From Effrenium voratum (Eukaryota > Sar > Dinophyceae > Suessiales > Symbiodiniaceae), in assembly GCA_963377175.1 (NCBI GenBank), contig CAUJNA010001611.1:1-64000 (forward strand): a DNA stretch of 64,000 nucleotides, written 5' to 3'. Positions 38,901 through 49,850 of the stretch are shown here, piece by piece. Numbering within the stretch: position 1 is the first letter of the stretch; each line of letters opens with the position of its first letter. The position numbers were made by a program, and so were the translations under genes. Under the pieces are notes generated by a model that was given only the letters and a program-made list of their open reading frames with translations, ran no database searches and was not told where the DNA came from.

Positions 38901-39187
38901 ATCAACACAGCTTTTCAGTCTCCGACTTCTGCCACAGCCTTCCTTCGGTCTTTCAACTTGACGCGCGCAAAAGGAGTTCCAACCCGAAGCTCACCCCCGC
39001 GCCGCGCGCCGTGCGATCGCGCAGGTTTCAAAGGCAAGCGTAGCCTCTGGGCACAAATCTGACTTGGGGAAGTCTTGCGGACATTTCGGGGATTCATGGA
39101 CCTCCCAGGTTTCCCTCTACCATCGATCAAAATAATGGAAACCAACTCCGAAAGAAAAATCTGGGCTACTTCTCAGATCCCCAAACG

Positions 39188-39322
39188 AAATGGCCATGGG
39201 TCAGAATCCAAACCGTACCCCCAGTGAACATCCCAATCCCCACTAAAATAGGTTCTAAAATGGGTGGTGAAATCACCTACTCCAAAATGGGATCCCCTTG
39301 GTTTTGAGCCGCAGCCAAATGG
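39188..39322 (+). repeat. Short terminal-inverted-repeat element, copy 4 (family A)
   Basis: Left end ATGGCCATGGGTCAGAATCC, right end GGTTTTGAGCCGCAGCCAAA. The shared interior GTACCCCCAGTGAACATCCC and TAAAATAGGTTCTAAAATGG is as in copy 3. Confidence 0.65.
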
Positions 39323-40715
39323 ACGACCCCCTCAATTACTGGACTCTCGTGCCTCAAAGAAGAGCTGCTGCGCGCCGCTTGGCAGAGCGCCGCCAAGCCC
39401 TCCTGGCTGTCCGCACCGAGGCCAAGGGATCGATCGCGCGTGCGTAGATGGATCGCGCGAATCGGCGTGGTGCTGAAAGGGGCGATCCCTTCGGTACGTC
39501 GCTGGCCTCATTATTTTACCATGATCAAAGTCACCCCCTAAGTAGTGGGTTAAAGGGAAACAATCCCATTTACTGACTTTGATAGCCCCCAACAACCGTC
39601 AAAATAATGACCCAGCGTCAGGCAAGTGGTCAGGCCTGGTGAAATCACGAGTCTCCGTTCAGGTTGTACGAGGCTTGCTAACCACTTACCTGACGTACCG
39701 CATCGATCGCCCCTTTCAGTATCCTGTTTTGTGGTTTTTGAAGAGAACCCAAGAGGTTTACCCAAGAAAAAGCCATGCCGGGTCCAACATGTCCGAAAAC
39801 CATGTGAAAAAAGGGCGCCCTCAAATGGATGTCGACATCCGGACAGCCAAAGATCCCAGGCCAAGGCTTCGGTGAATTTTGGTCGCAGGTCCATGAGAAG
39901 TCCTCCCTACCGTAGAGCGTGGTGACCAGTAGATCTGGGGTTTCTCATTCAGGAAAGAATCCGGGACCCTTTTGGCGGCAAGGGGAAAAAAGAACACATG
40001 GGTGTCTCTTTCTGTTGGGTACCCGTGGGTCCCCCAAAAAAAAGGCAGATCTATCACACGCCCCTGTCTTTGAGTTACACCATACTCGTTGGCGTCGGAA
40101 CCAAAAAATGAAGGCAGCGAGTCCACCTCCCCGGCAGGGCCAGCGGTCAGGTCGTTGTGGCGAAGCACCAGGCTCTCCAACGTGAGGCTACACCTCGGAA
40201 ACATGCCGAGCTCTGGAACTCCCGAAGACTTGGGGGGCCCGAACAAAAAAGCAAAAACCTACTCGTAATTCCTTCTTGTTTAGGTTGACCACAGGCATAT
40301 TCAGGTTCTTGGAGTCGCCCCTCCTTCAAAACAGGACTGGACTCCAAAGTCCCATGCCATGCGCGAGCCGAGGGCGGCACCGCAAGGCCTCCGCAACGTG
40401 AAGTACGCCGGTGGACCTCAGGCTCTGCCATCAGATGCCTTCTGCCTGGTGTCCCTTTTTCTTTTTCTTCTTTTTCGGGGGGTTTCCCCGAAGCATGGCG
40501 GCTGCGGTGGTTCTTTTTGGTGTCCCTACGCCCGGAAGCGTCTCTTCGGGGTGAGCTCGGCTCACGGCGTGACGTTACAGCCAGTCAAATCCAGCAGCCG
40601 CAAATGCGGACCTCAAGGCTCGGGCAAGCGGCAACGGCAACACGCTCAACCATGATTCATGTGGACCCCGGATTTTCTGTAAAAAAAAAAACTGCTTATT
40701 CAAGGGGGGGGGGTG

Positions 40716-40800
40716 TTCCCCTCCAAAAGTGATGGAAGCCCCGCTAAAACCGGGGACGCCCCCGGTTGAAATGAACAGGGATTCATGAAGCTGGGGTGAA
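40716..40800 (+). repeat. Dispersed repeat family B, copy 2
   Basis: TTCCCCTCCAAAAGTGATGG, then CCCCGCTAAAACCGGGGACG, then GGGATTCATGAAGCTGGGGT. Nearly the same series occurs at 53872-53966. Confidence 0.55.
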
Positions 40801-42159
40801 CATGGAAACAACGTTTCTTTCTGTTTTCCCTTCAAAGAAATCCATGCTTTGCTCCTTCAATCAATCCCAACCTTGCCCAGAATTGAAAGCAGCCCTTGCG
40901 CCCTCGGGGGGGAAAAAGGCCAACCGCCAACCGGACGAAGACTTGAGTCCACAACTTCTGCTCGCAAACTCCGCCACTTCTTGCGCACCTCCCGCTGCGA
41001 GTCGACTCGCGAAGCATCACGTCCACTCTAACAAAAGGAGGCCATCCCCAACTAGAAGACATCCCCTAATGCTTCTGTGTGGATTTTGCATCATTCGTTT
41101 TCTACCGAAAAGGAAACCATGAAACAAGAGCTAAACGTAAACGGGGCGGATGTGGCCAGGATGCGGCCATCCGGTTGAGTTCCCGCCTGAGTCCCCAATC
41201 TTCGCATGGGCAAGCACCAGTGTTGGCGAGGACTCCTGAGGCAGAAGAAAGATAGCATCCGGTCCGAAGATAGTTTCCGCCACACCCAAATCCCCCCATC
41301 CCCCCCCCCAAAAAAAAAAGAACACCCACGCCCCCCTCTATCGGGCGGGTATGGGGTTTAACTAGATGTGTAACTACTATATCGGATACTATATCGCCAC
41401 AAGACAAAGGGTTTCTACTCTATTTTCTGCTGGAAACTTGGAGATGGAAACCATCTTAGTTGGTACATCTGGTCAAGTGACTTTCAACCACCGAAAGACT
41501 GGATTGCCATGGCGTCCACAACCCTCGGAAAGTCCATCCTACGCTGTTCCCAGAGAAACCTAAAAAATATGTCAGGTTCTATGTGCGGCGCTTGCAATGT
41601 GGAAACTCTGCCTCCCTTCACTCAAATAGAATTCCTGGTAGCTTGAAACCCATGCGTTTCTGTATTTCTCCGCAAGAACAAGGGCCAACCACCAAGAGAA
41701 TAAAGCACCAATGTTGTCCGAGAGAAAATGCCCAGCGGCCGCCCCGAAAAGCAAAACCCACGTAGCTCGCTTGCTTGCGACTCAGTGGAATCCGCTCCTG
41801 CGCCTTCAGGAAGGTGCTATACAACCTGCAAGACTGGCGTGGGACCCAAAAGCAAATGAAAACCATTTCTGTGTGTGTGGGACGGCCTGCGTGCTGGCTG
41901 CCAACCGGCGTCCCCCACTGGAGCAACCAGGGGTTCATTGTTGTCTGGGCTGGGAAACATGTATGCAGTCAAAACAATCGATGTCTGTTTCACTAGTAGA
42001 AGTGAACAATCCTTCGGACTGAAAAGCCCGTCAGAAAGGTTTCACGAGGAAGCAGTTCAAAACAGAGGCCCAGAAAAAAAAAAAAAAACATATTGTATTT
42101 GAAGGTGTCTGGCAACCGTGGCAACCTTGAACGCTAATGTTTAGTACAAGACGCACAGC

Positions 42160-42420
42160 AGCACCCTGCAAGAGCACCCAGCAAGAGCACCCTACACAAT
42201 CTCAGACCCGCGCCAACAGTACGCTGCAGCAGCTTCCTCCAACAGCACCCTCTTGCAGCACCCCACACAACAGCACCCTGCACAACAGCACCACTGCAAC
42301 ATCGACCGAGAGCTTCCTCTCCAGCAGCCTTACAACCCGCATCACCCTGCAACAGCCTCAGTCACATTCGCATTCGCGCGCCCTGCAACAGCATGCAGCA
42401 CCCTCTGCACAATAGCACCT
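42160..42420. repeat. GCA/CCCT-rich degenerate minisatellite
   Basis: Repeated AGCAGCACCCTGCAAGAGCA, AGCACCCTACAC and CAGCACCCTGCACAACAGCA units. A similar GCACCCTGCC-rich stretch lies at about 60,640-60,760. Low complexity; no gene. Confidence 0.6.
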
Positions 42421-44169
42421 GCGAGAAGTTTGCGTCACACTCTGCGTTCTCTCCTGAAAGGTTTCGGCAATCGGGATTGGGCGGTCTCCACATAAATTGT
42501 CGGGCAGACGGTGGGATGCATCCCAAAGCAAGCGAAAAGCCGCAAAGGGCTTGATGGCAAAAAAGAGGGCCTCATTCTGACTCATTGCTCTCTGTGCTCA
42601 GGCTTCTGGGACATGCACAATCCTGTCTCCGCGTGTCAGCCCCAGCTGGGGCCTTTTGTTTTCCGGGACCCAGTTTGGTTCCCGCCTGGGCGAAGACGGG
42701 CTGGTCGGGGTTCTGAGGCCCATGCCAAAGAGAAGCAAAGAGATGACTCAAACAGCAGCGCTGCGACAGGTCCCTTCTCTCTGATTGTCACGGCGCGAGT
42801 TGGAATGTCAATGTGTCAAGGAGAGCTTGCATGTTGCTTGAGGGCCTGGTTTGTCCAGGATTGAGAAAGCCACAGCTGCAAACGACCATGCACTTATCAG
42901 TCACTGTCTTGCAAGCCACCTGACGTCACACATGACTGCACGGCCATCTATACTTGCGAAGCCCATTTTGCACGGCTCTGTAGCGCATACATCTCAGCGA
43001 ATCTGCTTGCAGACTCTGCTGTTCATGTCGATGTTGCCTGCAGGGCAATGCTCCGAGATTGGCTCAACTGATTTACTAGATGTGGTTCATTCAAAGCATA
43101 TGGCTGTGATGTTTGATCGGAACGACCTGCTCAAAAGTGGTTGGCGGACATGAATCCCCACCTACATCATGTCCACCAAGGGGTCCCGTAGTCATTCTGA
43201 TTAATACACCTATGGCAGCTTCAAGTTGGCTGAGCTCCGATTTAACAGGCCTTAGAAGTGCTGGCTCCGCCTCCCTTTGACTGAGACTCACCAAAAAGAG
43301 TCGAGCGGCATTTGTTTGCCGCGATGGTGGCAGAGACGCTGCCGTAGGTCCGCTCGGTGAAATAGCAAGTGTATTGGATGCCATGAAACTCCACAATTGT
43401 CTGCTCACAGTCCTAGCATCGGTTGCGAGTCAAGGGGACCTCCATAAAAAGACACACCGACACGCATTAATCTGAAGCTGCCTGTTTGTTCACGGTGATT
43501 GGGCAAGATGCCGACAATGTCAATGCACTGCAATCCACAAGCTGGCTCTCCTCGAGTCGCTCGGTGCAATAAATTGAAAACTATGAAACGTCAAACAAAA
43601 CGCACAGGCACTGCAAGCACCATCAGCACAATGAAAGCATTGCAAGCAGATTCAAGATTAAATCGAGTTGCATCAGCCACAGGCGTAAAGGAAGTCTGCA
43701 CTCCTTGGAAGGTCAATGGCACTCTTGGGCTTCAACACGCACCAAAAAAGACTCAGTTTCCTGTTTTACCACAAGGATTGTGAAAACCCGTGGACTTTCG
43801 ACAGGGTTCAAAGCATTCTGTTCTGTAACATATGTGTGCGTGTACCTGCCCATACCTATACAACGCTATTTTATCCCCCTCGGTTTTCCGGTGAAGTCCC
43901 GGGCGTGTAAGCACGTGCCGAAACGAAGATCGCAAGCCGAGAGATTGGCTGGGGGCCCAGTTTTCGGGATAGGCGGTCTGTGAGCCATACAAAGTAAGGC
44001 ACTGCTGCTCCGGATTGAGCTGCAAACAAGAAATCCTCGAAGCTAAATCATGCGCAGCATTTAAAGCTTGAGGGCGATTGTAGAGGTTTGGGCTCCAGAT
44101 CCATCTGCATAAGTACATTGCTGTTCATTGGAAAAAACGTGTTCTCCACCCATTTTATGTGCCTGTGTA

Positions 44170-44345
44170 TGAGTGTGCATGTATGTATGTATGTATGTAT
44201 GTATGTATGTATGTATGTATGTATGTATGTATGTATGTATGTATGTATGTATGTATGTATGTATGTATGTATGTATGTATGTATGTATGTATGTATGTAT
44301 GTAGGTAGGTAGGTAGGTAGGTAGGTAGGTAGGTAGGTAGGTATG
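44170..44345. repeat. TGTA then GGTA tetranucleotide tract
   Basis: (TGTA)n from about 44180 to 44302 followed by (GGTA)n to 44342, the same unit types as the large array at 30.4-33.0 kb. Confidence 0.95.
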
Positions 44346-44987
44346 TAGGCAGGCAGGTGTGTGCGTGTTTTTACCTACCGCACCGCCAAAAACGAAGCCC
44401 GGCGTCTTGCCAAATGGGCCGTCCGGCTTCCAAAGGCGCTCTCGCGCCGAAGCTCACCTGACGGTGCCAACTACCCCAAGGCAGACTTGAACCCAGCGGT
44501 GGTCGGTTCCAAACCAAGGGAAAACTCCTGGGTTTACGTCTACCCCGAGGTTGTCCGGAAAAATTCTGGAACCCTGGAAGAAAAAATAACACTTCAAAAA
44601 AATTGAACCTCCGAAAGTTCGCCAGTTTGGTTGCTTGGGACACCCTCACAACTTGCTACCAGTTTCTCAACCAACATCAACACGACCTACGCCTCAACCC
44701 GCTTGTCACTGCAGTGCGCACGCCTCCCCAGGCCAGCTGGCAAGCCAATAGGAGCAAGCACCACATGCGGCCACATATCATGTATTTCACACGTAACTTG
44801 AAAAGCTGCGGGCGTCTTCAAGCATAGGTGTGCGTTGAGTGCCATGAAAACAGTGCGCCCATGCCGAAGCTCGCTGAATGGGGGTTGATCTTTTTTTTTG
44901 TTCCGGCCCCAAATGACCACGTAACTTTGTCCAGTTTTTGGGAAACATCAAATATATCTAGCGGTTTTCCAACCAATAATCATCCCA
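44346..44987. other. Spacer between tetranucleotide tract and PPR gene
   Basis: No protein-like frame, RNA gene or clear repeat recognised. It would hold the 3' flank of the PPR gene; no dinoflagellate polyadenylation signal can be named with confidence. Confidence 0.4.
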
Positions 44988-47567
44988 TCATCGGCCCTTT
45001 GGATCAACCCCCATATCAGCTTCTCTCTCTACTCGGTGACTTGGATTCGTGGTGAGGTGTTCCGGGGGTGGTTTCCCATGCCCTGCAAGAGCCAGAGCTT
45101 CAAACCCCCAGTCACCAATCCAAACCATTGGATCAGCCCCCAAAGGCGACCTGCTTTTCTCATCCAGCGCAAAGGGCAGCGCCGAGCTCCTTCTCTGGGC
45201 CGAGTTTTCGATTCCCAGCTCCCGACACACGGCCCTGGCGCGGCCTTTGCCCAAGGCGGCCCGGAGCGCGAGGAGCGTGATGTGGTTCACCTCGAAGCCC
45301 TCCCGCACGATGCGCTGAAACCGCTCCAAAGCCGCCGCCTCCGCCGGAGAAGGGGACGGAGTCGACGTCTTTCGTTTCGCCGCGCAGGCTTTCAGGAAGG
45401 TGTTGTGAAGCACCAAGCTAAGCGGTCCCACCTGGTCCTGATACTGCTGGAGCCAAAATCTCACGCCTTCGAGGTCACCAAGCGATGCCCTGCCATTGGC
45501 CAGAATCCCAAAGGTTGCTTGTCCAGGTGGACATCCTGCTTCACGCATCTTCAGATACCACTGCTCAGCTTCCTGGATCTGGCCTGCTTCCACGCATGCC
45601 TTCATCATCACATTGTACTCCATCTGACCAGCAGCTGCCGACCTTGATGAAGCATGAAACCACCATTCAGTCCTCTGCACGTCACCCGATGTGGCTGAAG
45701 CATTCATCAACATTCTCAGTGTTTGTAGGTCGAGCTCGAATCCTGCTTCTGCCATCTTTGAGTACCAAAACTCCGCCCTTGGCACGTCTCCACTCTTCGC
45801 ACAAACATCGATCAAGCTTTTAAAGGTCACAGCGCTCGCTTCCACCGTAGCCTGTCTCATGATCTCCAAAACACTTTCCGCTTTCTTCACTGCATTGCTT
45901 TTAGAGCCCACGCAAGCCGTAATCGCCGAATTGAAGCTGATGACATCCGGGGAAAGGCCGCGGCGGGTCATGTTGTACAATGTCAAGATCGCACGATCTG
46001 CCGCTCGGGCTCTCGTGCAAGATTTGATAACAGCGTTGTAGCAGGCCGTGTTCAAGACGCTGCCAGTTTCCAGCCAGGACTCTGCCGCCTCAAAGGATTT
46101 CGCTTCTGCACATGCATTGATGACCGCCGAGTAGTTGTACGCGTTGGGTTCCAGCTGGTGACGCCTCATAGTTGTTAATAGTTGAGAAGCTTTTGACACT
46201 TGCTGAGCACGTGCACAAGCATCAATGCTGCTCTGGAAGCATTGATTATCAACCTGCAAATTGTTGTTCAGCATCATGTCCAGCCAGGCGATTGCCTTGT
46301 CCACTTGCCCCTGTCTTCCCCAGCCAGTCATCAAAACAGTGGATGCTGCTTTATAGACTGAAGCGTCGGATCCGGCATGCATCAAGCTCAGCTTTGCCCA
46401 TTCTTCTGCCAGCTCCATATGATCAGCTTCAGTACACTTGGCAATCCGACTGCTCCATATATACGGCCTCTCCTGACTTTTACGGGCTGTTGCCAACACT
46501 GCTTGAATCGGGGCAAAATCTGCAGCATGCAGACGAAGACCCCTCTCCAAGGCAGCCTCAAGCCACCACTCAGCCTGGTGGTAGGAGTACGGGGACCGCA
46601 GGAAAGCTCGGCACAAGCACGCGACCACGCTGGACGGCGCCGTGCCCTCCTGGAGCCACTGAGTCAGCCAAGCTTCCGCCTTGGGCACTTGCGTCTCACA
46701 AAGGAGCTTCACCAAGCGCGCCCGGAGCCTCTGGAGCCTCTGGAGCCTTTGGCGCCTTCCGAGCCGCCACAGCACCTCGAGCATGCGCTCCGCCTGCAGC
46801 AGCTGCCCAGCGTCCAGTGCGACCTCCGCGACTTTCGCGCACGCCTCGCCCAGGAACTCGCCGAAAACCGCGGGCTGAGTGGCGAAAAGCAGCTCCAGCA
46901 AGGCCTCCGCCTGCAGCAGGCCACGTAAACTCTGCCTGGCCGTGTCCACCAGCGCCTGCACCGCAGCGTGGGGCAGCCGAGAAAAACCAGCTTGTACCAT
47001 TGGCAAGAGGCAAAGCAGCGCCATATCTGGCTGGCTTCTCTCCAGGAAAAGCTGCATCTTCTGAGAGCAGCTTTGGAAGTTTCGCAGTGGCCATACGCTG
47101 AGACTTGGTTCTGCTCTAGCAGGAAATTGAGGAGCCCACAGCACATCGGATGGGGCCTTCGCTCTTCTCTCACGGACGCCTTGAGGTGTGCCAGCTTGTT
47201 CTGAAACCTTGGCCAAGATTGTGGGACGAAGGCTAAACTCTTGCATTCGCTGCAGCCACTCTTCAGCTTTCTTCGCATCGGTGCGAGAATACACCTGCAG
47301 AATCCTCTGAGCCGTGCCAATGTCCATCTCTGAATTCCTTTGAGATCTGCACGAGCTTCTGCGCCTGCAACCCCAGCTACACAGCCGGACAAACGCGATC
47401 ATCGCGACCGGCCGCTGGCCGATTCGGCTACAAAACCTCGTGCCGAACAACTTCTGGCCGCGCACTTCGCACGCCTGTGTGGTGCCCAAGTGCATTCCAT
47501 GGCAGGAGTCATGGCGAGTTAGGCAAACAGAGCACCGGTTGGCGAAGTGTCCCTCGGGCACCATCAC
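44988..47567 (-). CDS. Pentatricopeptide repeat (PPR) protein
   Basis: A single open frame of 859 codons. PPR proteins bind organellar RNA through tandem 35-residue helical hairpins and act in RNA processing, editing or translation in plastids and mitochondria. Clear repeats run from about residue 380: ELAEEWAKLSLM, KAIAWLDMMLNNNLQVDNQC, QLLTTMRRHQLEPNAYNYSA, DRAILTLYNMTRRGLSPDVI, RAEFWYSKMAEAGFELDLQT, EAEQWYLKMREAGCPPGQAT; the N-terminal half looks like diverged Leu/Ala-rich repeats. Start candidates are GTG 47567, ATG 47564, ATG 47495 and ATG 47402. The last gives MIAFVRLCSWGCRRRSSCRS, an Arg-rich hydrophobic lead suited to organelle import. The final ~55 residues after SSALPFALDE lose repeat character and may be read-through into an intron or 3' flank. 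Intronless, unlike the ferlin gene. Confidence 0.9.
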   Translation of the reverse strand: MMVPEGHFANRCSVCLTRHDSCHGMHLGTTQACEVRGQKLFGTRFCSRIGQRPVAMIAFVRLCSWGCRRRSSCRSQRNSEMDIGTAQRILQVYSRTDAKKAEEWLQRMQEFSLRPTILAKVSEQAGTPQGVRERRAKAPSDVLWAPQFPARAEPSLSVWPLRNFQSCSQKMQLFLERSQPDMALLCLLPMVQAGFSRLPHAAVQALVDTARQSLRGLLQAEALLELLFATQPAVFGEFLGEACAKVAEVALDAGQLLQAERMLEVLWRLGRRQRLQRLQRLRARLVKLLCETQVPKAEAWLTQWLQEGTAPSSVVACLCRAFLRSPYSYHQAEWWLEAALERGLRLHAADFAPIQAVLATARKSQERPYIWSSRIAKCTEADHMELAEEWAKLSLMHAGSDASVYKAASTVLMTGWGRQGQVDKAIAWLDMMLNNNLQVDNQCFQSSIDACARAQQVSKASQLLTTMRRHQLEPNAYNYSAVINACAEAKSFEAAESWLETGSVLNTACYNAVIKSCTRARAADRAILTLYNMTRRGLSPDVISFNSAITACVGSKSNAVKKAESVLEIMRQATVEASAVTFKSLIDVCAKSGDVPRAEFWYSKMAEAGFELDLQTLRMLMNASATSGDVQRTEWWFHASSRSAAAGQMEYNVMMKACVEAGQIQEAEQWYLKMREAGCPPGQATFGILANGRASLGDLEGVRFWLQQYQDQVGPLSLVLHNTFLKACAAKRKTSTPSPSPAEAAALERFQRIVREGFEVNHITLLALRAALGKGRARAVCRELGIENSAQRRSSALPFALDEKSRSPLGADPMVWIGDWGFEALALAGHGKPPPEHLTTNPSHRVEREADMGVDPKGR

Positions 47568-47926
47568 TTTGGCAAACTTGGGCCAATTGCAATTTGCAGA
47601 CTAGCCGGCGAACTGACACAACGCGGTGGCTTAACCCCAGCTGACCAGAAATCGGGTCGAAAATTCTAGTCGGATGCTCCCTGAAAGCAAGTAAAGCGTA
47701 CCGTAAAGCGGCACTCGTGTCATTTTCCCCCGAGTCGCTTCGAGGCCCGGGGGTCCGGTTATGCCAGCGAGTGCAAGTTGGCACTTGCTCAGGCAGCTAT
47801 GTACAAGGAGAGCATGGTGAGACGCAAAACGGGCTGTCTGCCCGGGGCTTGATGACGCCAGCAAATCCATGACCGCAGCCTTCCTTTTCGAGAACTCCCG
47901 CCGTTTCAGACACTCAAAGGATGCCG

Positions 47927-48010
47927 ATCTGCCGCAGCACGATGACAGCAATCAAAAATATCACCAGGGCGATCATGAGCGGAATCATCCTGAAATTCAT
48001 GCAACTTTCT
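47927..48010 (-). CDS. Micro-ORF or exon with one membrane segment
   Basis: ATG followed by NFRM and a 17- to 20-residue run of Ile, Leu, Val and Ala, ending RQIGIL before TGA; an in-frame stop lies just upstream. The membrane-helix character is clear, but with 28 codons it could be chance. It might instead be one exon of a membrane protein; no partner exon was found. Confidence 0.2.
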
Positions 48011-49084
48011 CGTCAAACGACTTTCTTGTCGAAGCCATAAACCCGTTGTCAATGGTCTCTTGTCAAAATAACATGAAACCCTGGCAGTGCGATTTTGAAG
48101 AGTCCCCAATTTTCACATAACGGTGTTCCCAAAAAAATAGTGGACCGCCCAGTAATAGCCACTCTCCAGAAAAAGGCCGGACCCACGTGGATGTGTGTGT
48201 GTGTGTGTGTTCGTTGGTGTTTGTTTTTCAAAGATAAATCCCAAGTCATAGGAAGCGAGTCGTTTGATTGCGCTTTCACCGGGTCCCCGACTTCTTCCAA
48301 AGACCGAAGTCTGGCCAGGCAAGTCCTCAGATGGCGACATGGGCGCCCCAGTTCGCCCTCTTTCAAGGGTAACTTTAACTTTTTGGTTAAAACAAATAAA
48401 ACTTTCCCTATTAAACCCACAGGGAAACACAACCCAGTTTGGGGTTACCCTTTTTTTTGGACCCACTGTTTCAAATGGGTGTGTCTTCTTTTGAGGGTCC
48501 CTTCTTTTTCTGGCAAAAAAGTCTCCCTAAAAGGAGACACTCCCAGGTCCCGAATGGGTAAACCCTTTCTTTGTGGCTTGAAGGGAAACATGGAACCAAC
48601 CATTTGTTGGGGTCCCCCAATGACGCACCCAAAATGCGAATTAACAACCCTCTGGGACAGGAAAAATGGGGATTCATGTCCACCACTTTTGAGGAGTGGT
48701 TCCCTGCTAAGATGTTCGTCCCCCACGGATTCCCATCGAAATTCCATCGGAAATTCATTGTTTCACCCCGGGAAACTCGTGATGCAGCACCAGGCGCCAA
48801 AGGAGGACAAGTAAGTTCCCCAGTCTCTGCCTGCATCGCGCGTGCCAATTTTTGCCCCGTCTCCGCATGGGACGGAGGGTCGAATCACTTTATGCATTCA
48901 GCTGCCCTTCTGGAGTTTGACTCTGGAAAGGTTGCGGTTGCAAGAATCCCAAAGCGCGTTGCAAGCGTTTCCACAGTGCGTGGCAAGCAAGAATGACAAT
49001 TACCAAACAAGTCCGACTCTGATAGCCAACTGGGAGCAAAAAGGGGAGAAAAACGGAACACCCAATTTAAGCCAAATCGTCCCA

Positions 49085-49208
49085 TGAAAACTGCCGAACC
49101 TCTCCGCCGAGAACGTCGATCGGATTGCCTTCCGTGGGCGTGAGAAGCTGGGGATTCTCGTTGGGCTCCTCCCGCGCGATGCCCGCACGGGTGCTCTGCG
49201 CCTTCGGA
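49085..49208 (+). CDS. Possible isolated exon, unassigned
   Basis: The plus strand reads KLPNLSAENVDRIAFRGREK and continues LGILVGLLPRDARTGALRL, protein-like with high third-position GC. It then runs into an A-rich tract. No domain is recognised and no partner exon was seen. The reverse strand also has an Arg/Ser-rich open frame, so the assignment is weak. Confidence 0.2.
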
Positions 49209-49850
49209 AAAGAAAAAAAGAAGAAGAAAAAAAAAAAACACGCGGACTACCTCAAGGTCATCCGACGGGTCCGAGGGTTGGTGTCCCTTGCGATCATCCA
49301 GGGGATAGGTTACAATGTTTTGAGGATCTCACTTTCATTGACCTCAATTACGTGGTTTGGGGGTCAATATGATTTCTGTGAAAAAGATCACAATCTCGCA
49401 TCCAACACAATCGCCGGCGTTTCAGCGCATGGGAAGACCCTCACGCGCCAATACCTCTGGAGGTGACATGTCCTGCCTCGGCTTGTGTCAAGACCTTGGA
49501 GGAGGCTGAGCTTCTGTTCCGAACGCAAAAAGGCCCTGAGTGCCACACGTACAGCGTCATTGTCACGGAGCCCACAGCGACTTCCTCCTCCTCCTCTTCG
49601 AACAGCGCGTGTACTAAGAAATGCCGAAAACACAAGACCATGGACAAAGGCCAGCATCAGTAGGTGGCTTATCCCAGAAGTGCTTTCGCGTTCATTCATC
49701 CCAACTGGCACGGGATTTTGTCCATGCTGCTGCTCATTCGCAACATGTTCCCCTCCTCCTCATGCCCCCAGCACTTGATGTCGCTGGGGCCAATGGTCAC
49801 TGCATCCAAGTCCCGAGCGACCCTAGCGCAAGAGAGGCATGCCACTGTTC

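Larger units (their letters stand above)
35011..44160. other. Gene-poor interval with dispersed repeats
   Basis: No gene recognised. Contents: family A copies at 35560 and 39188, a family B copy at 40716 and a GCACCCT-type repeat at 42160-42420. Weak exon-like stretches occur on the plus strand at 35815-35948 and the minus strand near 36310-36400. The rest shows no protein-like frame, RNA gene or promoter that I can support. Confidence 0.4.
47568..49840. other. Gene-poor interval downstream of repeats, upstream of PPR gene
   Basis: No confident gene. A minus-strand 28-codon frame (about 47927-48010) encodes a single hydrophobic segment (MIALVIFLIAVIVL followed by RQ). An A-rich tract lies at 49207-49230. 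A short GT run lies at 48191-48210. No spliced-leader relic or promoter could be recognised in front of the PPR gene. Confidence 0.4.
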
